Below the pieces are notes generated by a model. The model ran no database searches, was not told the origin of the DNA, and saw only the letters and a list, made by a program, of their open reading frames with translations. A DNA stretch of 64,000 nt from CBDHFF01 sp965262395 (lineage in GTDB: Bacteria > Pseudomonadota > Alphaproteobacteria > Rickettsiales > Anaplasmataceae), in the NCBI GenBank assembly GCA_965262395.1, contig OZ253531.1:62001-126000 (forward strand). The letters run 5' to 3'. Position numbers and translations under genes: made by a program. The first letter of the stretch is position 1, and each line of letters begins with the position of its first letter. Positions 55,758 to 63,796 of the stretch are shown one piece after another.

Positions 55758-58526
55758 TTACGTAATCTGCCTTGAATCCTCAGAGTCAAAAAATGATGTA
55801 AGCGCAGATTCTGTTGGTAGTAGCCCTAATTTTTCTGTGTCAGCAGAAAGTAGCATAGGCGAAATAGTAAGTTCTGGCATTTCCCGCTTTTCGTCTTCAG
55901 TTAGATACTCTTCTTTAATTAAGCACCTATCTTCTTCAGTGAGTTTAGTAGGATTAATCAGAGCTGTTTTCTGTCTTATAAAGCGCACTGAGCCTTTGTC
56001 AGCATGAGATTCTACAATACTTTGCATTATTCGCGCTGTTATATTTATATCGTACACATCCTTAGATCTGTCTCTGTATAATAAATAAAATATTTGATTT
56101 ATTATGAACGGGGCGAGTGTTGTTTTTATTTTTTCTTTCAAGTATTTGTACTCCATTCCTGCATTCAAGCGTTGCTCCTTATTCGTTCTCCCTCTTGTAC
56201 TCTGGTTTCTGAGTGCACCTATTTTCTCAGATATCATATTCTCTAACCTATCAAATTGCTGTATATGTTCATATTGGGTATCATGAAGCAGGGCACTGAG
56301 CTTATTAAATTGATTATAAACTTTATCATTAGAGCCAAGTTTGAACTTATCTGATATACAACCATTCTTATTATACCTCTCGATATATGCATGCATTGCC
56401 GCATATATAGTAATTAAATTACCTGAATCTCTTCTGGAATTAACACAAAAATCAATCTTAAATTCTTTTGTCCAGAAAAGACCTGATTCTTCCTCTGCAT
56501 ACCTATTACCATATATCTGTGTAAGTAACTCTTCACATGTTTGAGTGCTTTCTGTGATACGTGGATCAAATTCTGTCCCATCTCCTAACATCAATAATAC
56601 GTTCTCCAGTACAACTGGTATAAGATATTTTTTCAGCGTGTATATAGTTATATTCTTAATTATAGGATCGAGTCCTGTATTATTATTGCCACTCCATTCA
56701 TACATACATAAGATCTGATCCACACTATGTATAAGTGCAAGTTTGCTGGTGAGAGAATCCTTGTTTCTTGATTTTTGCGATCTTGATGCTTCTATCAGAT
56801 CTGGATTGAGGAAGCTTAGGGGTGCTGTTGTTAATTGTATGTACATGCGGAGCATCTTGATTGTTTTCAATTCACCTAGTTCTTTAGCATCATTATTAGG
56901 CAGATTCATATATTCTAAAAATGAATTCATCACAGTCATATTTAAACTTGCACACATATCACAATGTAGGGGTAGTTGCGAAAAAGGTATTGTATTTATC
57001 TTCCTTTGGCCATTGTATATGAATACTGTTTTTAGTGTCTGTGTATCTGAATCACAGGGTGAATCATACTTTGCCTCATAGTATAATCCATATCCAACCG
57101 TGCCATGCTCTGAAGCAAAAGACCGGCGCTCTTGTTTTGCACATACCTCCACCGCAGGTCTGCTTGGACGTGAAGCGACGAGTGGTCTTTGTGCCGGCAT
57201 TACTGCACTGCTATTTTGAGATTTTTGTCTTGCAGCCGCCACCACCTCAGCTCTGCCTGAAAGGCATAAGGCTAGTTCCGCAATTTTTGCGCTAATTTTT
57301 GCGCTGTTATCTTTAAATTTTTGTTTTGCAGCCGCCCCCACCTCAGCTTTGCTTGAACCTGGGGAGAGGAGTGGTCTTAGTGCCGCAATTTCTGCACTGC
57401 TATATTTAGGTTCTTGTCTTGCAGCCGCCACCACCTCAGCTACGCTTAAACTTGGAGCGACGAGTGGTCTTAGTGCTAAATTTGTTGGATTATCATTAGT
57501 AGATCTTAGTCTTCCTACTTCGCTCTGCGATTCTTTTGTTACACCTGCCCCAGTGTTCGGAGTTGCTGCACTGTTTTTTACATCTCGAGTGATGGACCTT
57601 AGTACGAAATCTATTGGACCATCATTAGTAGATCTTAGTTTTCCTACTTCGCTCTGCGATTTTTTTGTTACACCTGCCCCAGTGTTCGGCATTATTGAGC
57701 TGTTATCTTTAAATTTTTGTCTTGCAGCCGCCGCCACCTCAGCTCCGCTTAAACCTGAAGCGACGCGTCTACGTGCCGCAGCTTTTGCGCTGTTACCTTT
57801 AGGTTCTTGTCTTGCAGCCACCACCACCGCAGGTCTGCTTAAACCTGAAGCGACGAGTGGTCTTTGTGCCGGCATTACTATACTGCTATATTTAGGTTCT
57901 TGTCTTGCAGTCGCCACCACCGCAGGTCTGCTTAAACCTGAAGCGACGCGTGGTTTTCGTGCCGGCATTATTGAGCTGTTATCTTTAAATTTTTGTTTTG
58001 CACATACCTCCATCTCAGCTTTGCTTGAACCTGGGGAGAGGAGTGGTCTTAGTGCCGGCATTACTACACTGCTATTTTGAAGTTCTTGTCTTGTATCCGC
58101 CACCACCTCAGCTTTGCTTGAACCTGGGGAGAGGAGTGGTCTTAGTACCGGCATTACTACACTGCTATATTTAGATTTTTGTCTTGCAGCCGCCACCACC
58201 TCAGCTTTGCTTAAACTTGGAGCGACGAGTGGTCTTAGTGCCGGCATTACTGCGCTGTTACCTTTAGATTTTTGTCTTGCAGTCACCACCACCGCAGCTC
58301 TGCTTAAACTTGGAGCGACGAGTGGTCTTAGTGCTAAATTTGTTGGATTATCATTAGTAATTCTTAGTATTTCTACTTCGCTCTGCGATTCTTCTGTTAC
58401 ATCTGCACCAGTGTCAGTGAATCGAGATTTGGATGGCTCTCCTTGCGCTGGCAGAAAGGCTGACATATTCTTACTTGGCTGCAGCCAGCTCTGGGCTTGG
58501 GTTGTAGCACTTTGAGTCGACGGCAT
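55758..58526 (-). CDS. C-terminal part of a giant split repeat protein
   Basis: 922 codons in the second frame of the broken gene that starts at 60120. The opening MPSTQSATTQAQSWLQ continues the 67-residue repeat at the end of the upstream part, so this ATG is internal and not a real start. Residues 65-470 hold about eleven 31-residue repeats (type ALRPLVAPSLSKAEVVAAAR followed by QKSK-x-SSVVMP), with three copies of a second module (NTGAGVTKESQSEVG...) before or between them. Residues 471-922 are a unique helical domain with no known family. Removing one base of the CCC at 58547-58549 fuses both parts into a frame of 1453 codons plus stop. Confidence 0.8.
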   Translation of the reverse strand: MPSTQSATTQAQSWLQPSKNMSAFLPAQGEPSKSRFTDTGADVTEESQSEVEILRITNDNPTNLALRPLVAPSLSRAAVVVTARQKSKGNSAVMPALRPLVAPSLSKAEVVAAARQKSKYSSVVMPVLRPLLSPGSSKAEVVADTRQELQNSSVVMPALRPLLSPGSSKAEMEVCAKQKFKDNSSIMPARKPRVASGLSRPAVVATARQEPKYSSIVMPAQRPLVASGLSRPAVVVAARQEPKGNSAKAAARRRVASGLSGAEVAAAARQKFKDNSSIMPNTGAGVTKKSQSEVGKLRSTNDGPIDFVLRSITRDVKNSAATPNTGAGVTKESQSEVGRLRSTNDNPTNLALRPLVAPSLSVAEVVAAARQEPKYSSAEIAALRPLLSPGSSKAEVGAAAKQKFKDNSAKISAKIAELALCLSGRAEVVAAARQKSQNSSAVMPAQRPLVASRPSRPAVEVCAKQERRSFASEHGTVGYGLYYEAKYDSPCDSDTQTLKTVFIYNGQRKINTIPFSQLPLHCDMCASLNMTVMNSFLEYMNLPNNDAKELGELKTIKMLRMYIQLTTAPLSFLNPDLIEASRSQKSRNKDSLTSKLALIHSVDQILCMYEWSGNNNTGLDPIIKNITIYTLKKYLIPVVLENVLLMLGDGTEFDPRITESTQTCEELLTQIYGNRYAEEESGLFWTKEFKIDFCVNSRRDSGNLITIYAAMHAYIERYNKNGCISDKFKLGSNDKVYNQFNKLSALLHDTQYEHIQQFDRLENMISEKIGALRNQSTRGRTNKEQRLNAGMEYKYLKEKIKTTLAPFIINQIFYLLYRDRSKDVYDINITARIMQSIVESHADKGSVRFIRQKTALINPTKLTEEDRCLIKEEYLTEDEKREMPELTISPMLLSADTEKLGLLPTESALTSFFDSEDSRQIT

Positions 58527-58533
58527 ATACTGA

Positions 58534-60120
58534 TCATTTGATGCTACCCAGAACCTGCTGCAACCCTGAAAAACCTGCTGCGTCGTCCATCCTTCTGTGT
58601 TTCACAACACTTTCTCCGGCATCCACATCATTAGGAGATTTACGCTTTCTTGTGCTAGCTGTCTGTGCGAATAAATTATCCTGCAGCCAGCCCTGGTCTT
58701 TGGTTGTAGAACTTTGAGCCGACGGCATATACTGGTTATTTGGCGCTACCGGGATTTGCTGAGATCCTGAAAAACCTGCTGCGTCGTCCATCCTTCTGTG
58801 TTTCACAACACTTTCTCCGGCATCCGCATCATTAGAAGCTTTACGCTTTCTTGTGCTAGCTGTCTGTGCGAATAAATTATCCTGCAGCCAGCCCTGGTCT
58901 TTGGTTGTAGAACTTTGAGCCGACGGCATATACTGATCATTTGGCGCTACCGAGCTCTGCTGCAACCCTGAAAAACCTGCTGCGTCCTGATCATAATTTG
59001 CCGGATAAGACGGCGTGCTAACTATTGTTTCAGGCATGAGCCATGGATTGTCGTTTGATATTTCATAACTCGATTCGGCATTCCCCTCATCATAAAATTG
59101 TCCGTTATATGACCCTAATGCAAACTGGTCTAAATCGAATTGATTGCCTGACCCTGATGCAGAATTTCCTAAACTGAACTGATTGCCTGCTGCGTCACAT
59201 GATGACGGAAATTGTCCTACCACTGAATCTGAATTGCCTGCTGTGTTATATGATGACGGAAATTGTCCTGAGCCGAACGGATTGCCTGCTGTGTCCCATA
59301 ATGACGAAATATTTTCTAAATCGAATTGATTGCCTGACCCTGATGCAGAATTTTCTAAACTGAATTGATTGCCTGACCCTGATGCAAAATTTCCTAAACT
59401 GAACTGATTGCCTGACCCTGATGCAAATTGGTCTGAGCCGAATTGATTACCTGCTGTGTTATATGATGACGGAAATTGTCCTGAGCCGAATTGATTATCT
59501 GATTCTGATGCAAAGTTAAATTGTCCTTCTGTTGAACCTGAATAGGTTGCTGTGCCATATAATGACGGAAATATGTCTGAGCCGAATTGACTGTCTACCG
59601 CTGATGATGTAAATTCTACCGCTGAACCTGGATCGTCTGCTGCGTCATATAATGATGCAGATAGTTCTGATGAGGTTACTATATTGGTTGTAATATCGCT
59701 AATATATTGTGTTTTTCTTCCACCAGAATAAATATCAAATACGCCATTGATCCTCATTACATCCTTGTTTCCAGAATGTTTATCTATTAGTGTCAATAGC
59801 AATTCTATTTTTGATTTATTGCCTACTCTTTTTATAGATCCATTCATTACTCTTTCTATATCCATGCGCTCTGATTGCTTATTGCATCCAACCTTTACGG
59901 ACACTTCCTTCATTGAGCCTTCCTTGTTGGGCATATGAGCTTCTATGTTCATACTAAGTATAGTATAATAACTACTAATATATTCTCTATTATAACTTAA
60001 CTTTATAAATATCTTTATGTCACCTTGATTGTCGGGGTCTGCTCCTGCCTCCGCAGGTTCCATCGTAATAGATGCCTCTGCTTTGGTTTGTGTGTTCAAT
60101 GCACATACAATTTTATCCAC
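58534..60120 (-). CDS. N-terminal part of the giant split repeat protein, paralogue of the left-edge gene
   Basis: 528 codons from GTG 60120; the start is supported by alignment with the left-edge paralogue. Residues 1-150 are the shared N-terminal domain. Then come Gly/Ser/Asn/Gln/Phe-rich short repeats (SGSGNQFSLGN, about 215-330), and a 67-residue unit present twice plus partial copies (DNA period 201 bp) containing SAQSSTTKDQGWLQDNLFAQ and a basic bipartite cluster (RKRK, 12 residues, then KHRR). The frame stops ten residues after the point where one extra base occurs, and continues in the next frame at 58526. No signal peptide and no known family. Confidence 0.8.
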   Translation of the reverse strand: MDKIVCALNTQTKAEASITMEPAEAGADPDNQGDIKIFIKLSYNREYISSYYTILSMNIEAHMPNKEGSMKEVSVKVGCNKQSERMDIERVMNGSIKRVGNKSKIELLLTLIDKHSGNKDVMRINGVFDIYSGGRKTQYISDITTNIVTSSELSASLYDAADDPGSAVEFTSSAVDSQFGSDIFPSLYGTATYSGSTEGQFNFASESDNQFGSGQFPSSYNTAGNQFGSDQFASGSGNQFSLGNFASGSGNQFSLENSASGSGNQFDLENISSLWDTAGNPFGSGQFPSSYNTAGNSDSVVGQFPSSCDAAGNQFSLGNSASGSGNQFDLDQFALGSYNGQFYDEGNAESSYEISNDNPWLMPETIVSTPSYPANYDQDAAGFSGLQQSSVAPNDQYMPSAQSSTTKDQGWLQDNLFAQTASTRKRKASNDADAGESVVKHRRMDDAAGFSGSQQIPVAPNNQYMPSAQSSTTKDQGWLQDNLFAQTASTRKRKSPNDVDAGESVVKHRRMDDAAGFSGLQQVLGSIK

Positions 60121-60199
60121 TTCTTTTCATATCAAATTAGATCATTATTGTCTAATATTATAATATTAATTGTTCTATTTTGCAACCAATTGTGGGATA

Positions 60200-60660
60200 A
60201 AGATTAAATCGTTAACTATAATTAGTCCCGTTTGCGGCCTGGAATCTTCCTTAAAAATACGGTAAAACTACATTGAATTTAACTTGAATTAGTCCCGTTT
60301 GCGGCCTGGAATCTTCCTTAAAAATACGGTCAAACTACATTGAATTTAACTTGAATTAGCCCCGTTTGCAGCCTGGAATCTTCCTTAAAAATACGGTCAA
60401 ACTACATTGAATTTAACTTGAATTAGCCCCGTTTGCAGCCTGGAATCTTCCTTAAAAATACGGTCAAACTACATTGAATTTAACTATAATTAGTCCCGTT
60501 TGCGGCCTGGAATCTTCCTTAAAAATACGGTCAAACTACATTGAATTTAACTTGAATTAGTCCCGTTTGCAGCCTGGAATCTTCCTTAAAAATACGGTCA
60601 AACTACATTGAATTTAACTTGAATTAGTCCCGTTTGCGGCCTGTAATCTTCTGCAAGAAC
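60200..60660 (-). repeat. 67-bp tandem array, 7 copies, upstream of the giant gene
   Basis: CCCGTTTGC recurs at 60227, 60294, 60361, 60428, 60495, 60562 and 60629, spacing exactly 67. Each unit carries GGAATCTTCCTTAAAAATAC and AACTACATTGAATTTAACT. The same element occurs once upstream of the paralogue at about 926-957. This is the only array here found upstream of its gene, at 80-530 bases from the start codon. Confidence 0.97.
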
Positions 60661-61046
60661 ACAATTAAATAAGAAAACATCACTCTCCATTCACTTCTGC
60701 CACACGTAAATCTCGTTAACCAAGCTTTCCAATTCCAATTTTATAGAATTTTCCTACTATCGCTACACAATGATCCACGGATTTTGTACACCACTGCCCA
60801 AATAGTGATGGTCAAACTTATTCTAATGTGCTGGGCTTGGTTAAGGAAAATTCCTATTGGAGAGACCTTACGATGATGAATGACTTTTATGCCCTAAGTG
60901 CTTGTCTATTATAGCCAAATTAGGCTCTGACTCGGCCTGATAAGAACAAAATCCTCTACTTAAATCATGTGTCCTTATTATGGCCAAACTAGGCCTGATA
61001 AGAACAAAATCTTCTACTTAAATCATGTGTCCTTAAGTTCTCAATG
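60661..61046. other. Gap with a 58-bp doublet
   Basis: GGCCTGATAAGAACAAAATC followed by CTACTTAAATCATGTGTCCTTA occurs at 60934 and 60992. The rest (60661-60930) shows no gene. Confidence 0.5.
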
Positions 61047-61106
61047 CTAGCCTCTTTCAAGATGCGAATCCATATCCGACTCTGAGTTATCCCCTGTTGA
61101 GGGCAT
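61047..61106 (-). pseudogene. Inverted, truncated copy of the start of the 61.2 kb gene
   Basis: Read on the minus strand from ATG 61106, the frame is MPSTGDNSESDMDSHLERG then stop. The 61187 gene starts MSSTGDNSDLNRG. The DNA forms a perfect 20-bp inverted repeat (61081-61100 against 61193-61212), extending to about 31 bp with four mismatches and covering both ATGs and the RBS region. Confidence 0.6.
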
Positions 61107-61212
61107 CTTCCAATATTTCTTAATTGTCAACTATTATAAATTATAGTATAATCAATCATTTATGCCAAACATAGAGGTTCTGGGAGATGTCATCAACAGG
61201 GGATAACTCAGA
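61081..61212. repeat. Inverted repeat flanking the 61.1 kb promoter
   Basis: TCTGAGTTATCCCCTGTTGA at 61081-61100 and its exact complement TCAACAGGGGATAACTCAGA at 61193-61212, with a 92-base spacer that contains the promoter. Transcripts from the promoter include only the right arm. Confidence 0.95.
61124..61152 (+). promoter_or_regulatory. Sigma-70 promoter of the 61.2 kb operon
   Basis: TTGTCA, a 17-base spacer, TATAAT (61147-61152), 35 bases before ATG 61187. One of the best matches to consensus in the window. Confidence 0.7.
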
Positions 61213-61771
61213 TTTGAATAGGGGCCCCACTTTAAAAGAGAGTAAGAAAGGGATGGATCAGTGGGGGTCTATTGCTGCATTATTAATGCTTCTCATAATG
61301 ACTGGCGCATATGCATTCCATGTGTACAAAATTCCTAGTAATCTAGAGGAGCGTTTCGTGGCCATAGTAGAAAAGTCTATAGAAGTGAAAACTAATAAGG
61401 TAGTTGATAGATTAATCAGCGAGCATCTTGAGAAGCGTAGAACAGAAGCTAATAGAGATGCTGAAAAAGAAATAGAAGGTGGTGACACTGAGTATAATGT
61501 ACATGTTGAGTTATCTATAAATCCTACAGAGCTTCAATACTTCATGCAAAGCCTCAAGGATAAGGATCATGAATTATTATCTGTGCTGATGACAATGTTC
61601 TCTCTATCCGTCCTGTTTGTGAGTTTCTACTACTTTAAACATACGAAAGAGACTACGGAGCTAGAGGCAAGGACGGTTGCTACAGAGTGCATGCAGTATG
61701 AACAGCAAAGATTCAGAGAATTATATAAAGGTTATGAGAAGAACATTAAATACAATGCAGGAATTTACTAG
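61187..61771 (+). CDS. Two-helix membrane protein of unknown function
   Basis: 194 residues. GGGAG lies seven bases before the start. Membrane helices at about 28-46 (SIAALLMLLIMTGAYAFHV) and 130-150 (LLSVLMTMFSLSVLFVSFYY) enclose a charged, coiled-coil-like loop of about 80 residues (EKSIEVKTNKVVDRLISEHL, EKRRTEANRDAEKEIEGG). The C-terminal tail is charged. No family is recognised. The stop overlaps the GTG of the next small gene by one base, and that gene overlaps the ImmA/IrrE gene, so the three form one translationally coupled operon. Confidence 0.75.
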   Translation: MSSTGDNSDLNRGPTLKESKKGMDQWGSIAALLMLLIMTGAYAFHVYKIPSNLEERFVAIVEKSIEVKTNKVVDRLISEHLEKRRTEANRDAEKEIEGGDTEYNVHVELSINPTELQYFMQSLKDKDHELLSVLMTMFSLSVLFVSFYYFKHTKETTELEARTVATECMQYEQQRFRELYKGYEKNIKYNAGIY

Positions 61772-61923
61772 TGACAGAATACAAGAGCTTTGCTAATACT
61801 AAAGACAAGGAAAAAGAGAAAGATAAGTCTTATGAGGATGAGGATGAAGATGAAGATTCCAACCTTGCTAGCACTAGAGTAAAAGAAAGTAATAGTATGC
61901 TAGATAAGGCAAAGGAGGAATGA
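61771..61923 (+). CDS. 50-residue highly charged protein
   Basis: GTG 61771 overlaps the preceding stop (TAGTG). The product has a Lys/Asp/Glu-rich centre (KDKEKEKDKSYEDEDEDEDS) and ends LDKAKEE. Its stop overlaps the ATG of the ImmA/IrrE gene (ATGA), and its last codons supply the AGGAGG for that gene. The tight coupling supports translation even though the product is short. It may be a small partner or only a translation bridge. Confidence 0.5.
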   Translation: MTEYKSFANTKDKEKEKDKSYEDEDEDEDSNLASTRVKESNSMLDKAKEE

Positions 61924-62558
61924 TTAAGAAGATGGATAATATAATTACCGAATGGGAGAATAGAGTTGCTGATCTTTATAGTCATAAAGACTATATTATG
62001 ATAGAAGAGTTTATAGTTAATCATATGCCAGAGGTTATGCTTGCTATGAGAAATTTGGAAGATGATGTTTCTGGTTATATAGAAAAGATGTCCAAAAATA
62101 TTGCGTATAGTTTAGTATATAATAGAACTCATCATAAACACAGACAAAGATTCACACTGGCCCATGAACTTGGTCATTATGTCCTACATAAAGATATCTT
62201 AGGAGATGGCACCAATGACACTAAAATGTACAGAACTAATCCTAATTCTAGTCACTATAATCCTAATATAAGCACAAGACATGAGAACGAAGCTAATGAA
62301 TTTGCTTCTCGTATTTTAATGCCTCAGGAATTTATAAAAAGGTTCTTGAAGGAAGAGAACGTGACTCTTTCTGATATTATCACTGTTAATAAAGAGGATA
62401 GAAGAGACAAAAAGGTTATGGATGCCGATATAGTTGAGCGTATAGCAGATAATTTGTGGATATCAGAGGCCGCTTTAAGAGTAAGGCTTTGTAGGAAAGA
62501 CCTGGATGATCTGCGAGGGGAAGAGGGGTTTCATGATCCAGAGAAAATCACTAAATAA
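61920..62558 (+). CDS. ImmA/IrrE-type metallopeptidase (COG2856, M78 family)
   Basis: Zinc peptidase of the family that cleaves repressors in mobile elements or stress regulators. RQRFTLAHELGHYVLHKDI contains HExxH (His82, Glu83, His86) and NEANEFASRILMP supplies the third ligand (Glu124) and the family's NxFA motif. After these comes a helical end with a possible winged-helix-like ADIVERIADNLWISEAALRV segment. ATG 61920 is close to AGGAGG; ATG 61932 is the alternative. No helix-turn-helix repressor gene is adjacent, unlike ICE and phage loci, and the partner is a membrane protein, so the substrate is unknown. Confidence 0.88.
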   Translation: MIKKMDNIITEWENRVADLYSHKDYIMIEEFIVNHMPEVMLAMRNLEDDVSGYIEKMSKNIAYSLVYNRTHHKHRQRFTLAHELGHYVLHKDILGDGTNDTKMYRTNPNSSHYNPNISTRHENEANEFASRILMPQEFIKRFLKEENVTLSDIITVNKEDRRDKKVMDADIVERIADNLWISEAALRVRLCRKDLDDLRGEEGFHDPEKITK

Positions 62559-62689
62559 GTCTGATTGACGTACTGGTATGATGATAATTCAACTGATATG
62601 TATGCAGAATATAGGGCTGTAGCGATTGTAAACGAACGTGTGTTGTCGAGCGTCAACACTCACCCTAATGGCTGCATAAAGAGTGTGCG

Positions 62690-63235
62690 ATGGAGACTAC
62701 AACAGAGGTAAATATGATTAGCAACCAGAAATTAGAGCTAACGTGGATCGGCAAGGAGAAAAAACCGAAACTAAAACCACATATCCGGCTGGAAGGGCCA
62801 GGAGAATCCTACCATGCTTCTGAGACAGTAAGTGAAAATGATATCTTCGGATAATAAACTGATTTTTGGAGATAATTTGCTTGCATTGAAGGCATTGGAA
62901 GCTGAATATACTGGCAAGGTAAATGTATTTATATCGACCCGCCGTATAACTAGCAACGCCTTTAAACATGATGATGGGCCTATAGCATTCTATCTGGCTC
63001 GGCCTGTGCGTGATCGATTGGAATTACTAAAGCGGCTGTTGAGAGAGGATGAAGTATTTTACATGCAGCTTAATGATAATGAAATTCATTATGCTAAAGA
63101 TGTTATATGATGAAATATTCGGACGTAAGAATTTTGTTTCTAATGTTGTTGGACCAAATAAACATACACGTTCTAATGATGTAAAATAGTGCAGTGACAA
63201 TCATAATTACATACTGATTCATACAAACAATTAAA
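62690..63235 (+). pseudogene. Wrecked DNA adenine methyltransferase gene (type III Mod-like)
   Basis: Across frames the family can be followed: KLELTWIGKEKKPKLKPHIR and ESYHASETVSENDIFG, then (one extra base near 62852) DNKLIFGDNLLALKALEAEY, then TGKVNVFI. There the catalytic DPPYN motif is present one frame over (about 62935-62950), followed by NAFKHDDG, RDRLELLKRLLREDEVFYMQ, LNDNEIHYAKDVI, a further shift, DEIFGRKNFVSNVVGPNK, an in-frame TAG near 63188, and SDNHNYILIH. At least three frameshifts and a stop, and the later two thirds of the gene are missing. Not functional. Confidence 0.85.
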
Positions 63236-63411
63236 GACAGATGTATTAAAACCCTCTCCTTCGAGAATTGGGAGGAGTATATCATTTTGCAAAGATTAAA
63301 TTCACAAAAATTAACGCATATCAGACAACATTCAGACAACATTCAGACAACATAATTATTATAAAAGTGTAATATAAACGACCTACATAAAGTATATATA
63401 GTTAACTAATA

Positions 63412-63729
63412 TTTTTCCAACATGATCTGTGTGAGCGCTCTTATTGAAGCTTGAATCCCTGCTGCTGCTTTCGTGTAGGCGGTAATTTGCTTTTTCCAAC
63501 ATGATCTGTGTGAGCGCTCTTATTGAAGCTTGAATCCCTGCTGCTGCTTTCGTGTAGGCGGTAATTTGCTTTTTCCAACATGATCTGTGTGAGCGCTCTT
63601 ATTGAAGCTTGAATCCCTGCTGCTGCTTTCGTGTAGGCGGTAATTTGCTTTTTCCAACATGATCTGCGTGAGCGCTCTTATTGAAGCTTGAATCCCTGCT
63701 GCTGCTTTCGTGTAGGCGGTAATTTGCTT
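63412..63729 (-). repeat. 79-bp tandem array, 4 copies
   Basis: CCAACATGATCTG recurs at 63417, 63496, 63575 and 63654, spacing exactly 79, with one base differing in the fourth copy. Units contain GAGCGCTCTTATTGAAGCTT and TGCTGCTGCTTTCGTGTAGG and are richer in GC than the flanks. Minus-strand frames through it rotate because 79 is not a multiple of three, so they are not taken as genes. The flank 63236-63411 is empty. Confidence 0.95.
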
Positions 63730-63796
63730 GTGAGAAATTGACAATATAGGTTAGAGATCTTAAGATTAAAGAAGTTAATTTATTAGCAAACATATT

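Noticed and set aside
57035..58515. Several long plus-strand frames (up to 243 codons)
   Set aside because: They read the opposite strand of the 93-bp coding repeats; a repeat length divisible by three keeps several frames open. The minus frame has the family-matching start and unique domain.
3643..63729. CRISPR arrays
   Set aside because: All repeats are head-to-tail tandem units with no unique spacers, and no cas gene is seen.
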